Positions 12,816-23,143 of a stretch of 64,000 nt of DNA are shown piece after piece; the first letter of the stretch is position 1; every line of letters starts with the position of its first letter. The notes beneath the pieces were generated by a model, which was not told where the DNA came from, searched no databases, and saw only the letters and a program-made list of their open reading frames with translations. Made by a program: the position numbers and the translations under genes. Where the stretch lies: positions 2,829,799-2,893,798 of the forward strand of contig JAJEKV010000040.1 of assembly GCA_021234155.1 (NCBI GenBank). The letters are read 5' to 3'. The DNA is from Isoetes taiwanensis (Eukaryota > Streptophyta > Lycopodiopsida > Isoetales > Isoetaceae).

Positions 12816-13560
12816 TTACATTGTAGAAATATAGAAGTAGACAAAATTTGTTGTATTCATTGGAAAAAGATTACAATTGTATATAATCTCGGATAAACCG
12901 GATAAACCGACAAAAAAATCCCGGACTCTTTGTTTCAAGCCCGGTCTCATCAGTAGCCGGGCTATCGATCTCCCATTTCCATTGCGGGGCATAGTGAATT
13001 CTTCGTAAAACCCCAAAAAAACACCAGGCTCTAGCTCCACCACCCCCGCCCGCTCCACCTCCACCTCCTCGCTCCTGCTCTGCTCACTTTGCTCCATTGG
13101 TTGAACCTCCAATGCATCGTGATAGCGCCTGCGTAGTGGTTCCATTGGTTGAGCCATCTCCATTGCATCGTATACCGCTTTGTGGTAGTGGTTCGTGTTG
13201 GGGCATCCGGGCATAGAGGCTAACCACTAAGAAAAGCAGCTCCTCATTTTGAATCTCGAAATGACGGATCACGAGATTCACTCTCGATCAATGCATGTAA
13301 TCGTGCATTCTCGGTGATTAGATAAGAGGGCCAGCCTCCGTGCGTTTGCAAGGGCCCCCGAGCCCGATCTATCATTGCCCTGCGCTTCTGCTGCCATCAT
13401 CATTACTTGATCCAAGTACTCCGGGGTTGCAAGATCGGTGCTCCAGCAGGACCGGTGCTCTACCGCGGTTCAACCGGACTGGAGATTGGAGCCGAAACTG
13501 GAGCTGGGCTGTGTGATTGCTGGCCCAAATGTAATTCCAATGCATCTTCGTCACCAACCG
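12816..13560 (-). CDS. Hypothetical minus-strand coding fragments
   Basis: The best frame, 13214-12816, reads YDAMEMAQPMEPLRRRYHDA then LEVQPMEQSEQSRSEEVEVE, ELEPGVFLGFYEEFTMPRNG and RPGLKQRVRDFFVGLSG. An internal near-repeat (DAMEMAQPMEPLRRR versus DALEVQPMEQ) and a Ser/Glu-rich patch are visible. A second open stretch upstream, 13557-13372, is in another frame. I recognise no domain. It may be a decayed element gene, since it lies between palindrome-rich repeats. Confidence 0.3.
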
Positions 13561-13744
13561 GGTGATTAATGTAACTTGGCATCTATCAATAGGAAGTGAG
13601 CGGAGTATCAGTATTCACGCCTGGCGTGTTATATTTATTTATTTATAAACTTAGAAACGAAGAGACACGCCCGTGTTTTAGCGTAAAAGTTGAAAGTAGG
13701 GATACAATTGTTTGCATGCGGTGTAAACCGCTATATAGGAAAAA

Positions 13745-13925
13745 ATTATACGCTCGTGCATTATTCGAGGGAGGAAAAAAAGCATGCAGATATAGATAAG
13801 TAAATAGATAAAGGCCAGGCAATTATTAAGCGTGTAAATAATTGCCTGGCCTTTATCTATTTACTTATCTATCTGTACAGTTTTTTTTTCTCCCTCTCTG
13901 CTGAGTGCACGCCGAGCGTGTATTC
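13745..13925. repeat. Long inverted repeat (hairpin), about 80-bp arms
   Basis: The left arm ends GGCCAGGCAATTATT at 13827 and the right arm starts AATAATTGCCTGGCC near 13836, leaving a loop of roughly 8-10 bases. The inner 40 bp of each arm match except for a 2-base indel (near 13790). Pairing continues outward with more mismatches through the A-run/T-run and GAGGGAG/CTCCCTC to about 13745 and 13925. A CACGCCGAGCGTG palindrome sits in the right arm at 13908-13920. Confidence 0.85.
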
Positions 13926-14499
13926 ATGTTGAAGGCTAAGGTTAGCATAAAACACGCTTAGCGTGTTTCAAATATTATCTTTCAGATTTTTCTATTGCTT
14001 TCTACTACACTTATTCATAATAGAAACTTGCATGCAATAGCATGATTAATTCAGGAAGAGAAACTCAAGAATTTACTCGAAACAAAAAGAAGCAGATGAA
14101 GTTTATAAAAAACTATTCTGGTTTTCATAAACATCATCTGCTTCCTCTGCCTCGAGCAAATGCAAAAGCTTGTCTTCTTGGATTAAACCTGCCATTGAGA
14201 TGCAACTTAAAACTAAATGAAAACTAACCTTGAGTCCTGAGGCTGGAAGGATTCGAAGAACGGAGGACTATGCTTGTCGTTTTAATTCCGAGGCTTTTCG
14301 ATTCGCAGACCTTAGTCCTCTGCTACAGATGCTACAGAACTAAAAGGCGGAGTCTTTTAGTAAGTTAGGAATTGCCGAAACCAAACATCTAACATTGCTG
14401 AATATAAATCTGCTCACCAAGATTTCAGGAGGGCGGATCCAAACACAGCAGAAGCGCAACCGGCAAATCGTATGAAGGAAGGAAGAAAATGTAGGAACT

Positions 14500-14660
14500 T
14501 TGAGAGCGTAAAATGGATTTATATAGGCATAATTAGAAATAAGTTAGCGTGAATAATTGATTGCTTGAATTAACACGCCTGGCGTACGGTCTTCCCGCCA
14601 GACATGACATGTATATGGTATATATGGAGAATATTGCATTTCATGCAATAAATTCTCACG
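14500..14660 (-). promoter_or_regulatory. Duplicated TATA promoter segment, copy 1
   Basis: The minus strand carries TATATAAA at 14518-14525 followed by GCTCTCAAAGTTCC. On the plus strand, TTAGCGTGAATAATTGATTG, a CACGCCTGGCGTA palindrome (14574-14586) and a TTCCCGCCAG block follow. The same order of blocks recurs at 15728-15870, next to the acidic-protein gene. No intact gene is seen downstream here (14490-14050, minus strand), so this is probably an orphan promoter copy. Confidence 0.55.
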
Positions 14661-15393
14661 GCATTTTATTCCATTTATTGCATTCGAAAAAATAGAATTT
14701 AGAAATTTTATATAGGCTAACTTAAAAATGATTTTAAAGGCAAAGTTATCAAGGCTAAAAAATGACTTGTAAGGTTGGGGAATTGTTTTAGGTCGTATAG
14801 GAAAATTTCCTATGGTTACTGTGATGCATCAGAGATTTCTCATGTGGTTGATTTATAGTGTTCCCGAGACTTTGTTGAGACAAAGTTTGCAGATACAAAA
14901 TTTTAGAGAGACAAAATTTGCAGAGACAAAATTTTAGAGAAAACAGCTTGGAGCCAAAATAATTGGAGAATACAGTTTGATTTTATTCAAAAAAATTTAT
15001 GTACAGAAAAACTGTTTGAAGAAAATTGTTTGAAGACAAAGTTTATGAAGAAAACTGTTTGATTTCATTAAAAACAGTTGTATGTACAGATGCCCGAAGG
15101 CTTAGGCGATTGCCAAGGCTTTTCACACAATTCTGAGAAAAAAAATGCCCTGAGGCGTGTCCAAAACTTCGTAAGAATGGAAACAAAAAAATGGGCCGGG
15201 GATGCGCATCACTCTTCTTCCACTTTGCAACAAAGAAGAAAGAAAGGTGTTAGAAAAGAAAGAGAGGTGCAAAAACAAAAAAAAAAAAAAAAAAAAAGAA
15301 ATCACATGCAAACCTGGTTTATCTCTCAACCACTCCAAAAACGGTGTTGTCGACCCTTCTTCCGAATCTTCCTCCTCCTCCTCCTCCTCCTTC

Positions 15394-15699
15394 TCATTCT
15401 CTTTGTTTCAAAGCCAACCCCCGAAGCGGGCGGTCCACGTGCTCTTGGGAGGACATCTCCTCCTCTTCCTCCAACTCCTCCTCTTCCTCCTCTTCCTCCT
15501 CTTCAGAATCAGAGGAATCAGAGGAGCTCAACTCCTCCTCTTCCATTTCGAAATCAGAATCATCCTCTGAATCGGAATCAGAGGAGAATTGGGCAAGAAA
15601 ATCTATGAGGGGGAAGAGAGGGGGCTCTTCAACCCGACGTCTCTTTGACGAGACCTCGGGTTCTTCATGAAGTTCGAAGCCCGAGGCTGAACGCTTCAT
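15394..15699 (-). CDS. Acidic Ser/Asp/Glu-rich protein, N-terminal part
   Basis: The frame starts at the first ATG (15699) about 47 bp below a TATATAAA box (minus, 15746-15753). The protein begins MKRSASGFELHEEPEVSSKR, with SKRRRVEE as a likely nuclear localisation signal, then PLIDFLAQFSSDSDSEDDSD and a run of more than 15 glutamates. The frame stops at 15394. A shift of one base inside the GAG repeat would reopen it into EEDSEEGSTTPFLEWLRDKP, ending at a possible 5' splice site (AAACCAG then GTTTGC) near 15320. Acidic low-complexity tails are common in histone chaperones and chromatin proteins, but I recognise no domain and give no function. Slippage in the repeat may have broken the gene, or the reading may be affected by sequencing error. 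Confidence 0.45.
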   Translation of the reverse strand: MKRSASGFELHEEPEVSSKRRRVEEPPLFPLIDFLAQFSSDSDSEDDSDFEMEEEELSSSDSSDSEEEEEEEEEELEEEEEMSSQEHVDRPLRGLALKQRE

Positions 15700-15727
15700 G
15701 GCGAAAAAAAATTGGGGACGAATGGTC

Positions 15728-15870
15728 TTGAGAGCGTGAACCGGATTTATATAGGGTTAATTAGCTCTTAGCGTGAATAATTTATTGCCTCAAATAACAC
15801 GCCAGGCGTACGAAATTCCCGCCAGCTATATTATCTAGGGTATATTATTATGGATAATAAATTCTCACGT
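15728..15870 (-). promoter_or_regulatory. TATA promoter of the acidic-protein gene (duplicated segment, copy 2)
   Basis: The minus-strand TATATAAA at 15746-15753 lies about 47 bp upstream of the ATG at 15699. Upstream of the TATA box are the TTAGCGTGAATAATT block, the CACGCCAGGCGTA palindrome at 15798-15810 and TTCCCGCCAG, in the same order as at 14500-14660. Confidence 0.6.
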
Positions 15871-16282
15871 CTATTAGTTATATGTCTTTTCGTAATCATA
15901 TATCCAAATTTTCGATAATTAAAATTTGGATATATTTATATAAATGTCATTTCCTTGTTGTTGCCATGAAAATTCTTGTTTTAAATGATTTCGTTTACGC
16001 CCATTGTTATTATTATATTAAACCTATTTCCAAGGAATTTCTTGCTTTTAAAAAATTTGATTTACCTCTACATATTCCATAAATGTACATTTTTTTTTTA
16101 TCTTATGGTGTAATAATTTTTTCTTACTCATTGACTAAAAAGGGTGCAATTTGCCTAGGTCAATGGTGCCTCTCCAACTCAAGATGGTGTGCAACATATT
16201 GAAAAAAGAGCAATATCAATGAAAAACCAACTCCTAGCAAGAATGTTGAAGAAAAACAATTAGTCCTCTATAGTAGGGTGCA
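15871..16282. other. AT-rich spacer
   Basis: AT-rich sequence with a T-run near 16090. An imperfect inverted repeat around ATATCCAAATTTT and AAAATTTGGATATA lies at about 15899-15935. No gene is seen. Confidence 0.4.
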
Positions 16283-18941
16283 ATGGAGGAACAAGAAGGT
16301 GAGAATCATGCACAAGTGCAACAAGGAAATAGTAGGCCAAGGAGTCATTGTGCTAGCGATCCCGGTCAAGCTGTTAATGATGAAAGGCTAGGGAAGACAA
16401 TATTGGTATTGCAATTTCGATGTTGGAAGACAACCGGAAAGGTAAAGGTTTGGGTGACAAGGAATGTTTTGGTTGTGTCAAGCAATTGGAGTTCCTTGCA
16501 TCATGGCATGGCCTATAAGTAGTGTTCAATTTGTGGAGGATTATATTTTTCGAGCCCGAGGTTGTTGGGGACAATGATTGTCTTGATATTGATCCATTGG
16601 CGGTTGGAACTCTAAACCTAGGCAAAAGGGGAGAAGTATCGGTTGCCGGACATTATCCTAGCAAAAGAGCCAAGTTGATTAGTGACACCAAACGTGAGAC
16701 AATGGTGAAGGTTAGGGGCTCAGATTGTTGTTGGAGTGATTGTATGCAATTCTTCACAATAGAACAATTGGTGGAAGCAAGAGCCACTTTTCAAGAGTAC
16801 AATCGCTGATGAGAGGAGGACCTACATGTACACAATCTTCGAAAGCATGCACTTCAAGATGAAAGAAACCCAAACAAAAAAAGATACCCTTTGCTAGGCA
16901 AATGGATATGTGCAAAAAGCATGGCGAGTATCCATGCAATTCCAACTTCTTCATGGCATAATTGGCAAAAAAAAAAAAAAGAGGGGAACAGGATTGCTTT
17001 TACATGGAAATAATGGTTTGTTGAGACCAACAAATAGGACCTTGGTCAGCGGGGAGATATTTGAAAAATATATTGATTTCAATGCGAGAGTCTATGCCAC
17101 ACAAAAAGCGAAGGGATGAAAAGGGAAGAGTAGTTGTTGAGAAAAGGTTGCCATCACATTGTACTCAAAAGAGTATTTTGGAAGAAGTGAATTCCCTACT
17201 TCGAGAATTGGGAATTCTTCCAATATCCCAACCTAGCTTTAGTAGGTTATGGAAGAAGCATTTCAATCATGTCACCATAGCAACTTCAAACAACTTTGCA
17301 AAGTGCAATTTATGTGCTAAGTTGAAGGAGACTCTTGATAAGACTGTGCAACCTAGTCAAAGGGCTAGGATAAGGGAGCATATGAAGGACCATATGACTG
17401 ACCAACTATCATATAGATCATGTTATTGGATGTGGAGGACTTTATCTGCATTGGAACCCAATAACTATTTATGTATTATACATGACAAGATGGACCAGCA
17501 AAAGACTTGTCTTCCACAATTCAAGTACATACCAAAGTCATGTGGAAGATCATACCCTTTACGTGATCTCAATGATCAGGGCAATCTTGCATGGGCGTAA
17601 TCAAACCTACTATGGCCATTTTAGTTTGGAGTTGTGGAGTGATGGTCCGATTTTCATATTGGGAGTATCATGAGGTGTTTGAGAAACTATGAAAATGGAT
17701 ACAATGGTCACCTCCAGACCTTCTGACTAGCCGGCACTACATAGAGCATTGTTAGATGGAAACCTAACAATATTGAAAAGTTCAGCAAGGCAAGGTTTAG
17801 GAAGCATGGGTCTAATAAACATGTTGGAGCTTCAACTTCGCGTGCTAAACCTCAAGATCTACCCAAAAGGTTTCTCTTGCAACTTGATAATTGTGCTGGC
17901 CAAAATAAGAACAGTGGATGTTTTCTTTCCTATCCTACTTAACATTTTGTGGGGATATTTGAAAGAGTTAATTTAGGGTTTCTTATGCCCCGCATATACC
18001 CATGAGGATGTGGATGCATTATTTGGCAAATATAGTTGTATAATTTGAAGCAACAAAGGACCAACTTTCCTAGGCTAATGGAAATCTTGCATGAATGCAC
18101 TACTCCAAACCCTATAGCTTCTCTCATAGAAGAAGTGCCCGATTGGAAGAGCTTTGTGGATGGTTATACATTGGATCTTGAAGGTCATTCCGTGCCTCTC
18201 GCAGTTCACTTTTTGGGTGAGAGATGGGATTCCAATCTTCCAATGGAAGATGAGACCTTCGAGAGGATGAGTGGAGAGGAGGGAGGAAATATGGCGTAGA
18301 GATGAGAATGGCAAGCCTATGATACCTCTAGGTCAACCAAAAGCTTTAAAACCTCATCAAGAAGTGAAGCAATTGGGATTGACTAAGGAAGGAATCCAAG
18401 ACTATATAAAGCATTGGCAAACCAATCCGTGATGACACCAACCGCGTGCCTTGGTGGCTTTCTTGGAAAAGAAGGTGATTAACCCGTTGGGGAGATAGAC
18501 ACATCCTCGGATGAATTGAAAGAAGGGTGGTTGCCTAAAACTAGGTGGAAGACCTTAGCGGTCTTTGAGGATTTTGATGACACCGTAAGTAGCATTCGCA
18601 AAGCAATATGCTCCTCCTCCTTCGACAAACACTATGTTGGTCCTAAGAACAATAGGCCAAAGTTTCTAGGCATGGATGCTTATGAACCTTCCAATCGACT
18701 TGGAATGCCACCAATTTGTGGTAGTAAAGCCATCAGATTTAGATACATATCCAAAGTGTGGTTGGGGTTCACTATCTCCTCGATATTTGCAAAGAAGAAG
18801 GTAATATTAACTTCAACCATGTGCGGGGTGGAATGGTGGTGTCCAAAGCATCGGTTGACCAACGTGTCGGATAAAGAAAGGTACTCGATTGTTGGACAAA
18901 GAAATGGAGGAGAAATCAAAGTGATCCTGATCTTTGGCTAG
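16283..18941 (+). pseudogene. DUF7869-type transposase-like relic, copy 2
   Basis: Better preserved than the copy at 1-2700. Blocks in order: GSDCCWSDCMQFFTIEQLVE near 16720; ESMPHKKRR near 17090; SFSRLWKKHFNHVTIATSNN then FAKCNLCAKLKETLDK near 17240-17345 (likely zinc-binding cysteines); NYLCIIHDKMDQQKT near 17465-17510; QTYYGHFSLELWSDGPIF near 17605; a broken LLQLDNCAGQNKN block near 17880-17910; THEDVDALFGKYS near 18000-18035; EEVPDWKSFVDGYTL near 18130; and HYVGPKNNRPKFLGMDAYEP near 18630. The acidic residues of DKMDQ, LQLDNC and HEDVD are candidate catalytic positions by analogy with DDE/D integrases. An A-run near 16966-16980 and several stops break the frame, so it is inactive. A HAD/FCP1-like pseudogene follows on the same strand. 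Confidence 0.65.
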
Positions 18942-19268
18942 ACTATGAAAGTGTTTTGTACTCATGGACTCCAAACACTATTCCAAAATAGAAATGCGAG
19001 AATTACAATACCTCAGGATGTCAGGAAGAAGGCTATGATATCATTGGGGGTGCTTGAAGAAAGTTGAATAACTATGTAAATTTTTGTTATCACGTTTTTA
19101 TGATATGGTGCTATATTGTGAAATATTGACTATTTTGTAAATAACATGATATTACGTTTTCATAATTTTGAGGTGAAATGTGTGAATTTGAATATGCTAC
19201 TAAAAACATGCAATATGAAATTTGTCCCAAAATTAAGACATAAACCCAATTTAATTGAATGATGGTTA

Positions 19269-20915
19269 AAAGAGCTTTCTCATGAAGATGCTTTTAATGA
19301 GGAAGATGAAAATGTTGATGCAGATATAGAGGGGAACATGCAAGAAGATGTAGAGGAAGAGAAAAATGTAGAATCACATGATGTACAGTCCCCGGTAGGA
19401 AAGAAAGAAGCCATGCTGAAGTCCGGAGACCAGGATGCAGAACATAAAAATGAAGACCAAGATGTAGAACATAATGGGGGAGAAGAACATGAGGTAGAGT
19501 TACAAGAGGAAGGGTTGCACCGCCCGACGCTTGCAGACAAGGAAGTTAACGAAAATCCAGGTGAAAATCTTTTCCATGTTCATAAAAGAAATGTATTATG
19601 TTCTAGAGCTTACGGCTCTACAAGTGATTTTGAGGTTAAAAGGATGTTAGATGACATTCAACTTGATGAATATGGTTCAAATTTGACCCTTGATGTAGTT
19701 GAAGCATAATGTATCACTTCGAACATATGTTCGATGTTTCAACTAATTGTTTTTTGCATTCGTAGGAATATGATGATGGTCGAATCAAGGAACCCGAGCC
19801 TATTTTCTAAATGTCCAGAACATCTTTATGTCCAATATATGTTGTAGATTTCTTGTCATTGGAAAGACAAGAATGAGATGGTTTTATTATTACACAGTTC
19901 GATTATCTCAATCAATCATAAAATGCTATTTTCATATCCTCTACAATTGATTCTTATGTGATGAACTAATTGAATAACTCTCAATTTGTTAATAGATATG
20001 GAAGTTGTACAAGCAACACCAATATTTTAACAAGGCTCGAGGAAACTTATTATTCTTGATATGAATGGGGTTCTATTGAAATGTGTATGTTTGGAAGATA
20101 AAAAACATGAGATCATAGTCAGACCGAACTGTCTTGCTTTTATCGAACACCTTCTAAAGTTTGCAGAGGTTGCAATTTGGACAACAATGTCTGAGACAGG
20201 TTTATTGACTTGCTTGGAAAAGATTGTGCCCAATGACAAGGTCTTCAAATTCTTATGGTGTCAAAGAAAATGCACAAATTTAGGTTATGATGAGCTTTTC
20301 CATAAGAGGCCATTTTTTATCAAAGATCTCAAGAAAGTATAGAGGCAATATCCAGAATATAGTGTGCATAACACTATTATGGTTGATGATGATTACAGAA
20401 AATCAGTTCGAAATCCAAAATATATTGCCTTGCATCCTTTCCAATATATGGGGAACAAGGAAGACAACTTTCTAATGAGATTTTTATTGCCTTATCTACA
20501 AGAAGCATGTAGTTATGGAAGCACACAAGAGTTTCTCCGATGTAATTTCAAGAAAGAGTTTTTTCGTGAAAGATGGGAAGAAGTTTCTGATGATGTACAC
20601 AAGTCTTTATATTATGCTCAAGAGTATTGGGCACCTCGAGAGAATGCTGGATCAGCTCGTGGATCTGAAACAAAGACTAATTTCACGTATAATGATTGTA
20701 GTGATAGTAAAGGAAGCAATTCTCGTGAAGTTAGACAACATGGTCAGCTTAGAGCTTCTCATGTTAGAAGGCATACAATTACCAACAGCCAAGTTAGAAT
20801 GTCTAATGCTGCGGCAATGTTATTGGCCTTAAATTCAGGATATCAAGGTAAACGCATCAGTGCAGGCTTAGCAAGACGATATTTGGGATCTAAATTGGGG
20901 AAAAAAGATGGTTAA
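19269..20915 (+). pseudogene. HAD/FCP1-like protein with acidic N-terminal region
   Basis: An acidic, low-complexity segment at 19269-19709 (MQEDVEEEKNVESHDVQSPV; repeated EDQDVEHN-like units) has a possible 5' splice site near 19695 and an acceptor at about 19765. The HAD exon begins near 20034-20041: KLIILDMNGVLLKC (motif I, D encoded at 20058-20060, with Asn in place of the second Asp), VAIWTTMSETGL (motif II), RPFFIKDLKKV, then an in-frame TAG at 20340-20342, then RQYPEYSVHNTIMVDDDYRK (motif IV) and NPKYIALHPFQ. The C-terminal tail to 20915 is basic, ending SAGLARRYLGSKLGKKDG. Apart from the single TAG the HAD part is open, so it may be a recent pseudogene. Family members are protein serine phosphatases; the DMNG/DLNG form is known in plants. 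Confidence 0.7.
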
Positions 20916-22050
20916 TAGCTTGGATTCTATCTAGCCATCTCTATTGTACAAGTTTTTCTTAAGTGTACAATTTTTAAAGAAATTTGATCATTGTATATTC
21001 TATTTATATATTCATTATAATATAATAGATGTCCAATTCAATAAGAAAAAGAAATACATCCCAAATGTATAGTCTTAACAACAATTTGATCATTATACAT
21101 TCTATTTATCTGTTTATTATAATATAGAATAGATGTCCAATATTTGTCATAATCTAACATTCTATGTTCCACCTTTACTCCCTTGGAAAAAGATATGAGA
21201 AACTATATTTGGATGCACTATCATCAAATTAATTCTTATCTAGAGTCTCTTATGTTTGGAGTATGTATATTTAGTGCTTCAGGCTCATATTTTCAGGGCC
21301 TCGTCTTGTGCTTACATTGCTAGTTGAGACATGTACTTCTTGTATTCCTAGTTTTGATAAATAAACTTTCAGAAAAAAAAAGGGAGAGAGAGCACATGTC
21401 GATAATATAATATCCTCTTTTAGTTATATACTAGTAAACGTGCGCCCGGCGTTGCCATTGTACTAGTAGGCCATTATATATTAGTAAACGTATACCCGGC
21501 GTTTCGAATGGAAAAGATTGTACTATTGTCCTTCAAGATTGTATATAAAAATGTGCAAAAACACATCAGTTAGACTTGAATAAGTCTAAATTTTGCTAAA
21601 TATATCATAATATGATAATTTTATTTAGTCTCCGTAACAATAAACTATATGATATGTACTACTATTTAGTATGTCAACTTTAGCAGACTGGTATTTGATC
21701 GCATCTATCGTCTCAGTATATTGACATGGTAATTTTAAGCGCATACTTATCATGATGCTCTACAATGATTAATCAAAAATATACAATGTGGTAAACACAC
21801 TTGCTTTAAATATGCTAATGTGATTTTTTTCCTTATTTTTCTCCATGGTACTAAACCGTAATTATTTCAGTTAGTTTTTCTAATGGCTTCTTATGCTTGA
21901 ACCGAACTAATGCAGTATATCAAATTTAATAGAATGGTATTCGATCCATCTATCTTCTTCGGTAGATTTGACTTGGGTAAATTATTCGGGTATTTTGTAG
22001 TAATTAATGGACAACGTATTGATGGTAAATTGACATAGTGCAATGGTAAA
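20916..22050. other. gene-poor spacer with small repeats
   Basis: There are AT-rich diverged duplications (ACAATTTGATCATT-type text with a CATTCTATTTAT motif near 20975-21010 and 21090-21115). Near 21430-21510 a short direct duplication carries TAGTAAACGT and CCCGGCGTT twice. Two tandem copies of a 21-bp unit containing GGTAAATTGACATAGTGCAA lie at about 22023-22064. No gene is seen. Confidence 0.5.
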
Positions 22051-22052
22051 TT

Positions 22053-22620
22053 GACATAGTGCAATATAGAAGTTGGGTCATCAATCTCTGCTGGCGTGTA
22101 TTTTTGTATGGCCACGTGCCATGTGCTAATAATGCAGAATGGAAAGCAAAGCATCCATTCCGCCCAGTAGATAAACAACCTGTAATGATTTAGGGTTAGG
22201 TTAGGCCGCTGCCAAGATCTATACTTACCTAACAAATCGTTGTGTTGCAAAGCTTCTTGCCCGATCTATTGCAAAGCTTCTTATCGGACCTTATTTAAAG
22301 CTTATTCTTCCTCTTGTCGAATCTTATTGCAAAGCTTCCTGTTGCCCTAGAGATTTTTGAGCAAAGCTTTTTACCAGGTCCATTTGCAAAGCTTCTTATT
22401 GCCGGACAGATGGTTCGTCTAAGAACGTGTATGTTGCAAGATGGTTCGTCCAAGATTAGCTTTAAGAACTCGATTCCCTAACTTCTATATTGTAGGGGTG
22501 GCATTTGATCTGCCATTCCCTATTTTATCTGGTGGGCTGATCCCAGGTGCCATGGGTTGCATAAGCCATCGAATAAACGGGGAATGGCAACCCAAATGCC
22601 ATTCTTCTATACGTAAAGAG
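22053..22620. mobile_element. Fold-back/array element, copy E1
   Basis: Reading left to right: outer end CAATATAGAAGTTGGGTC near 22061-22078; GGCCACGTGCC near 22110-22120; a small hairpin, GAATGGA..TCCATTC, at 22137-22160; a degenerate array built on GCAAAGCTTCTT at about 22245-22410; and a terminal fold-back whose arms are about 22482-22535 and 22571-22614 (TGTAGGGGTGGCATTTG.. pairing with ..CAAATGCCATTC). The same order of parts is seen in four other places in the window. No coding capacity. Confidence 0.65.
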
Positions 22621-23089
22621 CTCCTATTTAGAATGTATTGAAAAAATATGAAATGAAATAAAGGCATTACTCGTGGACTTGAGACATTGAAATGAAATAA
22701 AGGCATTACTCGTGGACTTTGAGACATTGGAAACACAAAAGAATACTACCTTGCATCAAGTGCTTCACAAAAGTTATAAATGGTTTCAAATTCTATGGTC
22801 TTTTAGTGGTTTGGTCCAATTAAAAAACAACTACCTTGAAAGCCTTCAAAGTGGAATACATTTTTGTAGCATTAAACATCCAAATACTTATAGAATACGC
22901 ATCCAAATATTGCACGACTCAAAAGAGTCGTCTGCAAACAAAAGACCATCAAACCTTTGTTGTATATCATACATTGGTTTAAAAAGTTTTGGTCGGCGAT
23001 GACGGCTATGCAACTTACATTTAAATTTCTTACGAGACATGTGCTAATAGGCTATTACTCAGTGTTTGCGTTGTTGGAAATGGGTTCAA

Positions 23090-23098
23090 TATATAAAG
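23090..23098 (+). promoter_or_regulatory. TATA box of the dirigent gene
   Basis: TATATAAAG lies 46 bp upstream of the ATG at 23144, a normal spacing for a plant core promoter with a short leader. Confidence 0.7.
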
Positions 23099-23143
23099 GC
23101 AACATCCCAAAGCTAACACAACTTGAAACAAACAAGACGAAAT

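Noticed and set aside
15078-15670. Several overlapping open frames on both strands rich in Ser, Pro, Leu or Lys
   Set aside because: They are other-frame readings of the GAG/CTC repeat; only the acidic minus-strand frame has a promoter and a sensible start.
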